A program made the translations under genes and the position numbers. A stretch of DNA of 60,764 bases from Massilia solisilvae (GTDB taxonomy: Bacteria; Pseudomonadota; Gammaproteobacteria; Burkholderiales; Burkholderiaceae_D): positions 1-60,764 of the forward strand of contig NZ_JANUGV010000012.1 of NCBI RefSeq assembly GCF_024753215.1. The letters are read 5' to 3'. Every line of letters starts with the position of its first letter. Position 1 is the first letter of the stretch. Positions 23,876 through 33,000 of the stretch are shown here, piece by piece. The notes beneath the pieces are model-generated. The model did not search any database and was not told where the DNA came from. It worked only from the letters and a program-made list of their open reading frames with translations.

Positions 23876-25948
23876 TTACCAGAAAATCACGCGTTGCTCG
23901 GGCGCGAGGTACATCTTGTCGCCCGGCTTGACCTCGAAGGCCTCGTAGAAGCCCGGATGGTTGCGCAGGCTGCCGTTGACGCGGAATTCTGACGGCGAGT
24001 GCGGGTCGGACTTGACCTGCGCGATCAGCGCGGCCTCGCGCGCCTTGCCGCGCCGGGCCTGGGCCAGGCCCATGAACAGGCGCTGCTCGGCCGTCATGCC
24101 GTCAATCACCGGCGCCGGCCGGCCGGCCAGGTAGATCTGGTAGGCGCGGCTGGCCATGATCGCGCCGGCATTGTCGGCGATGTTCTCGCCCAGCGTGAGC
24201 TGGCCGTTCAGCTGGTAGCCCGGCACCGGGCTGTAGCTGCCGTACTGCTCGGCCAGCAGCTTGCCCTTGGCGGCAAATTTCTCGCTGTCTTCGCTGGTCC
24301 ACCAGTTGCGCAGGTTGCCGTCGCCATCGTACTGTGCGCCCTGGTCGTCGAATGCGTGGCTGATCTCGTGGCCGATCGAGATACCGACCGCGCCATAGTT
24401 GACGGCCGGTTCGGCGTCGGCATCGTACAGCGGCGACTGCAGGCGCGCGGCCGGGAACACCACCTCGTTCATCTCCGGGCTGTAGTAAGCGTTGACGGTC
24501 TGCGGGGTCATTTCCCATTCGCTGCGGTCCACCGGCTTGCCCAGCTTGCTCACCTGGAACTGGTGCGCGAACGCGCGGGCGCGCCGCACGTTGCCCACCA
24601 GGTCGCCCGGCTTGACCACCAGCGCCGTGTAATCGCGCCATTTGTCCGGGTAGCCGACCTTGACGTTGATCTTGGCCAGCTTGACCTGGGCCTGCTTCTT
24701 GGTCTCCGGCGTCATCCATTCGAGCGTGTCGATGCGCTCCTTGAACGCGGCCAGGAAGTTCTTCACCATGTCCTCGACCTGGCGCTTGCGCTCGGCCGGG
24801 AAGTACGCGTCCACGTAGGCCTTGCCAACCAAGAAGCCCATGTCGCGGTTGATCTCGGCGATCGCCAGCTTTTCCAGAGGGCGGTTGACCTTGGCGCCGG
24901 ACAGCACGGCGCCGCGGAACGCAAAACTCTCGTCCACGAAGGCCTGCGACAGGTAGGGCGCGTAGGCGGCGAGCAGGCGGAACTGGAAGTACGCCTTCCA
25001 GGTCTCGACCGGGGTCTTGTCGATGAGCGCCGACAGGCCGGAAAGATAACTCGGCTGGCTCACGTTCACGGCCGCGGCCTTGCCGCCCACGCCGCTTGCC
25101 TTCAGGTAGGCGTTCCAGTCAAAGTTCGGCATCAGCGTTTTCAGCTGGGTTACCGTCATCTTGTTGTAGCCCTTGACCGGGTCGCGGTTCTCGACCGCGC
25201 TCCACTGCACGCGGGCGATCTCGGTTTCCAGCGCGACGATGCCGGCTGCCTCGCTGGCAGCGTTGGCGTGGCCGGCCAGCGCCAGCATGCGTTCGATGTG
25301 CTGCTGGTACTTGGCGCGCACGTCGGCCAGGCGCTTGTCGTCCTGCGCCAGGTAATAGTCGCGGTTGGGCATGCCCAGGCCGGACTGGTTGATGTCGGCC
25401 AGGTAGTGCGTCGAATCCTTGTTGTCCTGGTGGACCGACAGGTGCAACGGGCCGCCCGCGCCGGCGATCTCCAGCTGCGCCATCAGCGGCGCGAACCGGC
25501 GCTTGTCGCGCAGCGCGGCGATGGCGTCGAGCTCGCGCTGGAGCGGGCCCAGCCCCAGTTCGTTGCGGTGCGTCTGGTCCACGTAGCTGTTGTAGAAATC
25601 CCCCATCTTTTGCGCCGGCGAGCCGGGCTTGGCCTGCTTGTCCTGTGCCGCCTGTTCCACCAGCGTGCGGATCTGCTGCTCGACATGGTCCTGCGCGACA
25701 TTGAACGCGCCCCAGCTCGAGCGGTCCGACGGGATCTCCACATCCTTGAGCCACTTGCCCTGCGTGTAGCGGAAGAAATCGTCCTGTGGGCGCACCGTGC
25801 TGTCGAAGGCGGCCACGTCCACGCCGGCGCGCTGCGCTGCGACCACCGCCGCCGGAGCGGTCGAGGCGGCAACGCTCGCCGGGCCGGCCGCATGCGTGGC
25901 GCCGGCGAACAGGCCCACGATCAAGGTACTGCACAAGGTGCGCTTCAT
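23876..25948 (-). CDS. M13 family (PepO/neprilysin-like) metallopeptidase
   Basis: 690 residues from the ATG at 25948, which has AGGAG upstream (in CAGGAGACAAAC). A signal peptide ends about GATHAAG, so the enzyme is periplasmic. Family marks are all present: NAYYSPEMNEVVFPA for substrate binding, the zinc site HEISH in IGHEISHAFDDQGAQYDG, and the third ligand Glu in GENIADNAGAI; the protein ends with the VIFW type of terminus. It degrades oligopeptides of up to about 40 residues. Divergent from merR with 140 bases between. Confidence 0.93.
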   Translation of the reverse strand: MKRTLCSTLIVGLFAGATHAAGPASVAASTAPAAVVAAQRAGVDVAAFDSTVRPQDDFFRYTQGKWLKDVEIPSDRSSWGAFNVAQDHVEQQIRTLVEQAAQDKQAKPGSPAQKMGDFYNSYVDQTHRNELGLGPLQRELDAIAALRDKRRFAPLMAQLEIAGAGGPLHLSVHQDNKDSTHYLADINQSGLGMPNRDYYLAQDDKRLADVRAKYQQHIERMLALAGHANAASEAAGIVALETEIARVQWSAVENRDPVKGYNKMTVTQLKTLMPNFDWNAYLKASGVGGKAAAVNVSQPSYLSGLSALIDKTPVETWKAYFQFRLLAAYAPYLSQAFVDESFAFRGAVLSGAKVNRPLEKLAIAEINRDMGFLVGKAYVDAYFPAERKRQVEDMVKNFLAAFKERIDTLEWMTPETKKQAQVKLAKINVKVGYPDKWRDYTALVVKPGDLVGNVRRARAFAHQFQVSKLGKPVDRSEWEMTPQTVNAYYSPEMNEVVFPAARLQSPLYDADAEPAVNYGAVGISIGHEISHAFDDQGAQYDGDGNLRNWWTSEDSEKFAAKGKLLAEQYGSYSPVPGYQLNGQLTLGENIADNAGAIMASRAYQIYLAGRPAPVIDGMTAEQRLFMGLAQARRGKAREAALIAQVKSDPHSPSEFRVNGSLRNHPGFYEAFEVKPGDKMYLAPEQRVIFW

Positions 25949-26050
25949 GTTTGTCTCCTGGTTGAGCTTTTTGAACTGGCTGGATGCTAATGCAAAAGCA
26001 AAAGTGTGCCAAGGAAACATCGGTATGTATGACAGCTTCGGTACACTTGC

Positions 26051-26081
26051 TTGACTTCGAGCGCACTCCAACTTCTACGAT
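26051..26081 (+). promoter_or_regulatory. MerR-type promoter with operator in a 19-base spacer
   Basis: -35 TTGACT (26051-26056) and -10 TACGAT (26076-26081) are 19 bases apart, the overlong spacing typical of promoters controlled by MerR proteins. Inside lies an imperfect dyad, TTCGAG (26056-26061) and CTCCAA (26066-26071). It sits just before the merR gene, so autoregulation is likely. The predicted start falls at about 26088, next to the ATG. Confidence 0.7.
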
Positions 26082-26088
26082 TCCCACC

Positions 26089-26541
26089 ATGACCGCCGCA
26101 CTGACCATCCAGCAAGCGGCCGCAGCCTGCGGCCTTTCCGTGCACACCTTGCGTTACTACGAGCGCATCGGCCTGATCCGGCCGGTGGCGCGCCGCGCCA
26201 ATGGCCACCGGCGCTACCGCAGCGAGGACATGGGCTGGATCGCGTTCCTGCTGCGGCTGCGCGCAACCGGGATGCCGGTGGAGAAAATGCAGCGCTATGC
26301 GCGCCTGCGCGAAGCAGGCCAGGAACTGGGCAGCATCCGCGAGCGCCGCCACATGCTCGAAGAGCACGCGGCGGCCGTGCAGGCCGAGCTCGATGCGCTG
26401 GCCGAGACGCTCGGCTATCTCCACCAGAAGATTTCCCTGTACGGCGACATGGAACACCAACTCACAGAAAGGGAAGAAAATGGAAACACGCTACGAACGG
26501 GGCTGGCAACGCCTGAAGGAAGTGGACGGCAAGGCCGGTGA
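26089..26541 (+). CDS. MerR family transcriptional regulator
   Basis: 150 residues. The winged HTH is at the N-terminus, LTIQQAAAACGLSVHTLRYYERIGL with RANGHRRYRSEDMGWI, then a dimerisation helix (about 80-122). No cysteine metal-binding loop is present, so a redox or organic ligand is more likely than a metal. It carries its own 19-base-spacer promoter. The ATG at 26089 is required for a full HTH, which makes the mRNA nearly leaderless. The last 62 bases overlap the next gene in another frame. Relatives are often paired with reductases or CMD proteins. Confidence 0.88.
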   Translation: MTAALTIQQAAAACGLSVHTLRYYERIGLIRPVARRANGHRRYRSEDMGWIAFLLRLRATGMPVEKMQRYARLREAGQELGSIRERRHMLEEHAAAVQAELDALAETLGYLHQKISLYGDMEHQLTEREENGNTLRTGLATPEGSGRQGR

Positions 26542-26851
26542 ACAGGTGGTCGCGGCGCTTGCCGATTGCTGCCCGGACCTCGGCCGCTACATCGTCGAGT
26601 TCGGCTTTGGCGACATCTACTCGCGCCCGGGCCTCACCCTGCAGCAGCGCGAACTGGCCACCATCGCGGCACTGACCGCGCTCGGCACGGCGACACCCCA
26701 GCTCAAGGTGCACATCGCCGCCGGCCTGCACGTGGGACTGTCGCGCGAGGAAATCATCGAGGCGATCTTGCAGATGAGCCTGTACGCGGGCTTTCCGGCG
26801 GCCCTGAACGGGGTGTTCGCGGCGCGCGAGGTGTTTGCCGCCCACGACTGA
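26480..26851 (+). CDS. Carboxymuconolactone decarboxylase family protein
   Basis: 123 residues, an all-helical CMD-domain protein: YIVEFGFGDIYSRPGLTLQQ, RELATIAALTALGTATPQLK and HVGLSREEIIEAILQMSLYAG match gamma-carboxymuconolactone decarboxylase-like proteins. The AhpD-type CxxC redox motif is absent, so it is not an obvious peroxidase partner. The start lies inside merR, 62 bases before its end, after AAAGGGAAGAAA, so the pair is translationally linked and presumably MerR-controlled. Substrate unknown; the protocatechuate pathway genes are not here. Confidence 0.85.
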   Translation: METRYERGWQRLKEVDGKAGEQVVAALADCCPDLGRYIVEFGFGDIYSRPGLTLQQRELATIAALTALGTATPQLKVHIAAGLHVGLSREEIIEAILQMSLYAGFPAALNGVFAAREVFAAHD

Positions 26852-26882
26852 CAGCGCGAGCGTGCCGTGCCGCGCGCTTCGA

Positions 26883-26888
26883 TATAAT
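26883..26888 (+). promoter_or_regulatory. Possible -10 box for the antiporter gene
   Basis: A perfect TATAAT in a GC-rich spacer, about 75 bases before the antiporter ATG. No convincing -35 box 16-18 bases upstream, so this is a weak candidate. Confidence 0.3.
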
Positions 26889-26961
26889 CGTGGCAAGGCC
26901 GACCGGCCGGTCAGCTCGGGCAGCAAGCCGGGCGGCGGACACCCCTGCTCACAGCCAGATC

Positions 26962-28743
26962 ATGCCCCAATTGCTGCTCACCCCGATCGTGTTCCTGCTC
27001 ACCGCCGTGCTGCTGGTGCCGCTCGCGCAGCGGCTGCGTCTCGGCTCGGTGCTGGGCTACCTGGTTGGCGGCTGCCTCATCGGGCCGTGGGGCCTGGCCC
27101 TGGTCAAGGGCGTGGACCTGATCAGCCACGTGGCCGAGATCGGCGTGGTGATGATGCTGTTCCTGATCGGCCTGGAGCTGCAGCCGGAAAAGCTGCTGGC
27201 CATGCGCACCCTGGTGCTGGCCGGCGGCGCGTTGCAACTGGTGGCCTGCGGCCTGCCGCTGGCGCTCGGGGCCTGGCTGCTCGGCATGCCGGGCACGGCC
27301 GCGGTGATTGCCGGCGCCACGCTGGCCTTGTCCTCGACCGCGATCGCGGTGCAGAACATGCAGGAGCGCCACCTCGACCACACCCCGGCCGGCACCGCCG
27401 CGTTCGCGATCCTGCTGTTCCAGGACATGGCCGCCATTCCGCTGCTGGTGATCACGCCGCTCCTGGGCGACGGCGCGGCGCAGACCGCGTTCAATGCCCC
27501 GCTGGCGGCGGCCACCATCGCGGCCATCCTGGTGGCGGGCCGCTACGCGATGCCGGCGGCGTTGCGCCTGATCGCGCGCACCCGGCTGCGCGAGATCTTC
27601 ACCGCCTTCGCACTGCTGCTGGTGCTGGGCATCGCCCAGCTGATGACACTGGCGCGCCTGTCGATGGGCCTGGGCGCCTTCCTGGCCGGGGTGCTGCTGG
27701 CCAGTTCCGAATACCGCAAGGCGCTCGAGACCGACCTCGAGCCGTTCAAGGGCCTGCTGCTCGGCCTGTTCTTCACCTCGGTCGGCATGTCGGCCAACCT
27801 GGGGCTGCTGGCCGAGGTGCCGGGGCAGGTGCTGCTGCTGTCGGTGGGCTTCATGCTGGTCAAGATGGCCGTGCTGGGCCTGGTGGCGCGGCCGATGCCG
27901 ATCGCGCCGGCCCAGCACTGGCCCTTCGCCGCCCTGCTGTCCCAGGGCAGCGAGTTCGCCTTCGTCGTGTTTGGCGTGGCGCGCACGGCCGGCGTGATAC
28001 CGGCGCGCTGGGGCGAGCTGCTGGTGCTGATGGTGGCGGTGTCGATGGCGCTCACGCCGCTGGCCGTCACGGCCGGCAACGCGCTCGGCAAGACCCTGCA
28101 CTCGCCCGCCGCACCGCCGCCGGACACCATCGAGCCGGAGGGCGCGCGCGTGATCGTGGCCGGCTTCGGCCGGGTGGGCCAGATCGCGGGGCGCCTGTTG
28201 ATGGCGTCGGGCATCAAGGTCACGGTGCTGGACAACGACCCGGACCTGATCGAGACCGTGCGCCGCTTCGGCTACCGCGTGTTCTACGGCGACGCCACCC
28301 GGCTCGACCTGCTGCGCGCGGCCGGGGCCGGCCAGGCGCGCCTGCTCATCAATGCGATCGACGATATGGAGGCGAACCTGGCGCTGACCGACATCGTCCG
28401 CCAGTACTTTCCGCATCTGAAGGTGATCGCGCGGGCGCGCAACCTGACCCACGTGTACGAGCTGCGCAACCGCGGCGTCGACCTGGTCGAGCGCGAGACC
28501 TTCGAGTCGGCCCTGATGCTGGGGCAATGGGCGCTGGAGCAGATGGGCGTGGAGCCGACAATGGCCGAGCGCGCCCGCCTGAAGTTCCGCGACCACAACC
28601 TGGCGACCATCGAGACCATCTACCCGCACTACCAGGACGAATCGGCGATGATCTCGATCACCCAGGCCGCGCGCGACGAGCTGGCGCGCTCGTTCGAGCA
28701 GGACCGGCTGCGCCTGCGCGAGGGCGAGGACGGCCGGGCCTGA
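26962..28743 (+). CDS. Kef-type cation:proton antiporter with KTN domain
   Basis: 593 residues from the ATG at 26962 (MPQLLLTPIVFLLTAVLLVP). About 12 membrane helices (1-380) form a Na+/H+-exchanger-like CPA2 domain with GYLVGGCLIGPWGL and AEIGVVMMLFLIGLELQPEK. A TrkA-N/KTN domain follows (about 390-520) with the dinucleotide loop VIVAGFGRVGQIAGRLL and the end of the second strand at LDNDPD. It should exchange K+ or Na+ for H+ at the inner membrane under NAD(H)-type gating. It is close to KefB/KefC, but no KefF/KefG ancillary gene is nearby, so glutathione gating is unproven. Confidence 0.9.
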   Translation: MPQLLLTPIVFLLTAVLLVPLAQRLRLGSVLGYLVGGCLIGPWGLALVKGVDLISHVAEIGVVMMLFLIGLELQPEKLLAMRTLVLAGGALQLVACGLPLALGAWLLGMPGTAAVIAGATLALSSTAIAVQNMQERHLDHTPAGTAAFAILLFQDMAAIPLLVITPLLGDGAAQTAFNAPLAAATIAAILVAGRYAMPAALRLIARTRLREIFTAFALLLVLGIAQLMTLARLSMGLGAFLAGVLLASSEYRKALETDLEPFKGLLLGLFFTSVGMSANLGLLAEVPGQVLLLSVGFMLVKMAVLGLVARPMPIAPAQHWPFAALLSQGSEFAFVVFGVARTAGVIPARWGELLVLMVAVSMALTPLAVTAGNALGKTLHSPAAPPPDTIEPEGARVIVAGFGRVGQIAGRLLMASGIKVTVLDNDPDLIETVRRFGYRVFYGDATRLDLLRAAGAGQARLLINAIDDMEANLALTDIVRQYFPHLKVIARARNLTHVYELRNRGVDLVERETFESALMLGQWALEQMGVEPTMAERARLKFRDHNLATIETIYPHYQDESAMISITQAARDELARSFEQDRLRLREGEDGRA

Positions 28744-28755
28744 CCGCCCGGTTCA

Positions 28756-29988
28756 TCATGGCCTCCTCGACAAGCGCCCAAGGGACGCATAGGCGTTCGA
28801 CCATTGCCTGCTCCACCTTGCCGCGGCCCTGCTGGGAAGCATGGCCGCCAGCACCGCCGACGCGCGCGCGGCCAGCAGCGCGAACAGGTAGATCGCGCCG
28901 ATCACCAGCGCGAACGCCAGCAAGCCGCCGGCCGAGGGCTGCGCCGCCAGCGGCAAGCCCAGCCACGCGTTGGCCAGCGCGACCGCGAACGCCATGAACG
29001 GGAATTGCGTGGCATACAGGGGCAGCCCGAGCCCGGCCAGCGCGCGCCGCAGCCGCGCCGCCGTACCGGGCCGCGCGCGCCGCCCCCGGCTGCCGTACAG
29101 CGTGGCCAGGAACACGGCAAGCCCGGCCGCCACCATCAGGTCGAGCAGCAAGCGCAGCAGCGAAACGTAGGCCGGCTGCAGCGACGCCAGGCGTGCGCCG
29201 GCCACCCGTGAAGCGAGCAGGACGGCGAACAACAGCGCGGCGCCGGCCCAGCCTGGCACGCGGCCGCGCCAGCGCGGCGCCCACGCCGCCACCGCAAGGC
29301 CAAGCAGCCACGCGGCCAGGTAGCCCAGGTAGCGCGGCGCGACCAGCACCAGCGCGGCCGCGAGCAGCGCCGCCACCGCACACCCGCGGCGCAGCCCGGA
29401 CGGCCCGAACGAGAACGCGGTGGCCAGCACCACGTAGGCCCAGGCCTCGTAGGCAAGCAGGAACAGCATGGCGTTGCTGCCAAAGCCCGGAACAACGATG
29501 TCCTGCAACAGCAGCAGGTTGCCAAACAAGACAAACGGCGTCAGGTGGGTTGGCGCGGACTGGGGCAGCGCGGCATACACGCCCGACCCGGCGAACAGCG
29601 CGCCGCCGGCCACGTCGAGCAGGCCGCCCGCTGCCAGCGCCGGCACAAGCAGCAGGTAGGCCTTGCGCCCGTTGCGCCACAGGTCGGGCCGGGGATCGGC
29701 GCCGCGCCGCCACCGCGACAGCGGCAGGCCGCCGAGCAGCAGCCCGCTCAGGACCATGTAGGCGATGAAGGATTCGTGGCCCAGGCTGGTGACGAAGTAA
29801 AACAGCCGTGTCAGGATGCCCTTGTGCGCGACATGCCCATAATTGGCGAACAGCAAGAACCGGACGTGGTAGCTCACGGCGATCAAGGCGGCGAGCCAGC
29901 GCAGCGTTGCAATCCTGGAGAGGAACAAGCTGTTCACGGTCTTTCGTCCATGAGGTCGGGCCGGCGACGGCGGCCCGCATGGGTTCAC
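28756..29988 (-). CDS. Acyltransferase family 3 membrane protein
   Basis: Up to 410 residues with about ten membrane helices. The opening IATLRWLAALIAVSYHVRFL is the acyltransferase-3 hallmark (R-x-x-A-x-x-V-x-x-H), so it likely O-acylates an envelope glycan or lipid. The ATG at 29988 gives a Pro-rich leader; a GTG at 29937 (encoding VNSLFLSRIATLR) better fits the family start. The rest is Ala/Leu-rich. Convergent with the antiporter gene, 12 bases between stop codons. No polysaccharide cluster is nearby, so the substrate is unknown. Confidence 0.78.
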   Translation of the reverse strand: MNPCGPPSPARPHGRKTVNSLFLSRIATLRWLAALIAVSYHVRFLLFANYGHVAHKGILTRLFYFVTSLGHESFIAYMVLSGLLLGGLPLSRWRRGADPRPDLWRNGRKAYLLLVPALAAGGLLDVAGGALFAGSGVYAALPQSAPTHLTPFVLFGNLLLLQDIVVPGFGSNAMLFLLAYEAWAYVVLATAFSFGPSGLRRGCAVAALLAAALVLVAPRYLGYLAAWLLGLAVAAWAPRWRGRVPGWAGAALLFAVLLASRVAGARLASLQPAYVSLLRLLLDLMVAAGLAVFLATLYGSRGRRARPGTAARLRRALAGLGLPLYATQFPFMAFAVALANAWLGLPLAAQPSAGGLLAFALVIGAIYLFALLAARASAVLAAMLPSRAAARWSRQWSNAYASLGRLSRRP

Positions 29989-30087
29989 GCTATCACCCGG
30001 CCTGCTCGTCTGTTTGATCCCGATAGACGTGTGCGCGTGAACTGCGGGGCCGGGCCCACAGTCAAGCCGGTTTGGCCATCGCCATTC

Positions 30088-33000
30088 CTAGCCAGGCAAC
30101 GCCATCACAGCCATATCCTGCACAGGCAATGCCCGCTCTTCCCGAAGAAGTTGTTCGAACGCGTCCGCAGCGAGAGGCTGGCTGAAGTAATACCCTTGCA
30201 TCTGATCACAGCCGTGCTGTCGCAGGTACGTCAATTGTTCCTCGGTCTCGACGCCCTCTGCAATCACTTGCAGGCGCAGTCCATGCGCAAGCGAAATGAT
30301 CGAGCGCACCAGTTCGGCGCCGTCACTGTTGAGCGTGATGTCGCGCACGAAAGATTGATCGATCTTCAGCAAATTGATGGGGAAGCGTTTGAGGTACGAC
30401 AGGCTGGAGTATCCAGTCCCGAAATCGTCCACAGAGAGATGCACGCCCAGTGCCTTAAGTTCACGCAACACGCCAATGGCGAACTCGACATCGGTCATCA
30501 CCATGCTCTCCGTCAGCTCAATATCCAGATGCTGGGCAGACATGCCCGTGTCAGTCAAAATGGCTGCGATCGATTGCGCCAGGCCGCGATCGGCAAACTG
30601 CCGGGCAGATAAGTTGACTGCGAGGCGCAGCGCAGGCAATCCGGCAAGCTGCCAACGACGATGTTGCATGCAAGCGGTACGCAGCACCCACTCCCCGATC
30701 GGCCCGATCAATCCGATCTCCTCGGCCAGCCCGATAAAGCGAGCCGGCGAGACCATGCCAAGTTCCGGGTGCTGCCAGCGGATCAGTGCCTCCATACCGA
30801 CGACCTTGCCGGTACGCAGATCGAGTTGCGGTTGATAGTGCAGCAGGAATTCGCCGCGTTCCAGCGCATTGCGCAGGTCGCCTTCGAGGCGCAGTCGCGC
30901 CAATGCCTTTTCATTCAAGGACGAGGTGTAAAACTGGAAGCTGTCGCGTCCGGCTCCCTTGGCGCTGTACATGGCGATATCGGCATGCTTGATCAAGGTC
31001 TCCGCGTCCCTGCCGTCCGCCGGATAGACTGCGATGCCCATGCTACAGGTCAGGAAGAATTCGTGGCCACCAACAATAAAGGGCGGGGCAACGACGTCCA
31101 TGACGCGCTGCACAAGCGCGGTCTCAAGCGATGTGTCGGCGTGCTCCGCCAATACCAGGACAAATTCGTCGCCGCCGAGGCGGGCGACAGTGTCGGTGTG
31201 GCGAACCACGCTGCGCAGGCGCGTCGATACCTGTTTAAGCAAGACATCGCCGGCCTGGTGACCGAGCGTGTCGTTGACGAACTTGAAGCGATCGAGGTCC
31301 AGGAACACCACCCAGACCGGTGTATTGTCGCGCGCTGCGGCTGCAATGGCCTGGTTGAGCCGTTCCTGCAGCAGGTTGCGGTTGGCGAGCATGGTGAGGG
31401 CATCGTGATTGGCCTGAAGCTCGAGCTGCTCTTCATAACGCTTGGTGGTCGTCACGTCATATTTGGCGCCGACGAAGTGCGTGACTGCGCCAGTCTCGTC
31501 CCGTACCGGGGCAACGTGAACGTCGGTCCAGAACATCGATCCGTCGCGACGATAATTCCGTATTGTCACGTGCCCTTCCTGTTGCGCACGAAGGAGCCTG
31601 CGCAGTTCCTTCAATCCGGCCTGATCCTTGTCGTTTTGATGAAGCACCCTGAGGCTTTTCCCGGCGATCTCCTGGGCCGAATAGCCTGTCATGCGCTCGA
31701 ACGCAGGGTTCACATACTCCACCGGATAGTGCGGCGCTGCTGCGCTGGTGATGACGATGGCGTTCGGACTCGCTTCGATGGCACGTTGACGCAGATGAAA
31801 GGCCGCCTCCGCAGCCAGCTTGGCACTGCGATGGCGCAGGAACTGCATCGCGACCGCCACCGAGTTGGCCAGCCCGGTCAGCAGATCCACCTCTTCCGCA
31901 TCGAATGCATCCGGCTCGGTTGCGTACACGTTCAGCAAACCGACAGCCTGGCCGTCATGCACCAGCGGGAGCGTGATTTTCGAATTGAAGCCACGGCGTA
32001 AGGCTTGCTCTCGCCGCGGGCCGAATTGCGGGTCGGATTGCAGGTTGTTGATGATCGTCGGGCGGCCCTCGCGCAGTGTCGTGCCGATGGTGCCCGTCCC
32101 CATGACACCGGCGCGCAGCTCACCTTCGATACATGCCAGGTAACCGTCGTGTTCGCCGGCGATACCCGCCGGTTCGACGCCGCCGTCCCGTACCAACAAG
32201 CCGGACCACGCCAACCGGTATCCCTCGCGTACGACCACTTCGCAAATACCCTGCAACAGTGCGTGTTCATGCGCAGCGTTGGCCAGTTCCTTCTCGCAGG
32301 CGTGGATGGTACGCAGCGCACGGTTACTGCGACGAAGCGACTCTTCCATCTGGCGCTGCTCGGTGACATCCCGGCCGAGACAATCCACGCGCCCCGGCTT
32401 GGACAAGGTGCCTGGCACATAGTGTGCCTCATAGTGCATCCACCGCACCGCGCCATCGGAGCGGACGATTCGGTAGAGCATTTCATCCTGCCCCTTGTCA
32501 GCCAGCCTCCTGACGGCGCGGATCACTTGCCTGCGGTCGGCCGGGTGCACGCAGCGCAACCACAGGCGCGCCCTGTCGAGGAAGGACTGAACGGTGCGTC
32601 CGTAGAGTCGTTCAACCGCAGCACTGACATAGCGCACCTCGCCGGACGAGGTGTCGAACGTCCACAGCACTTCGTCAATGGATTGAACGATGTCGTTGAG
32701 TTGCTCTTCTTTCGCCTGTAAGCTCAGGTACGCCTCGCGCATGCCGGCATCGGAAGCTTGCCGCGCCACGTTGAGCGAGCGCATGAAAAAGAACGCGAGA
32801 AAGCTGAGCAGGACACCTGCCAATCCGGCGACCGGAGGCAACCAGTACTGTGAACGTGTCTGGAACGTCGGCCGCATGGTCAGGCTGAGCTCCCACGTGG
32901 TACCTCCGAACGTCAGGTCGAAGGTACGCCGTAGCGGTGCACTGGCAGCGAGCGTCGTGCCTGGAACGGCAACATCATCTGGATTATTGCTGAAAATGAG

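Noticed and set aside
23999..25990. 663-residue plus-strand frame opposite the M13 peptidase
   Set aside because: Antisense shadow of a complete M13 peptidase gene; no domain motifs and low-complexity composition.
30000..30087. Search for a gene or site in the spacer between the acyltransferase and GGDEF/EAL genes
   Set aside because: No frame, repeat or promoter pair of note was found; it is short and featureless.
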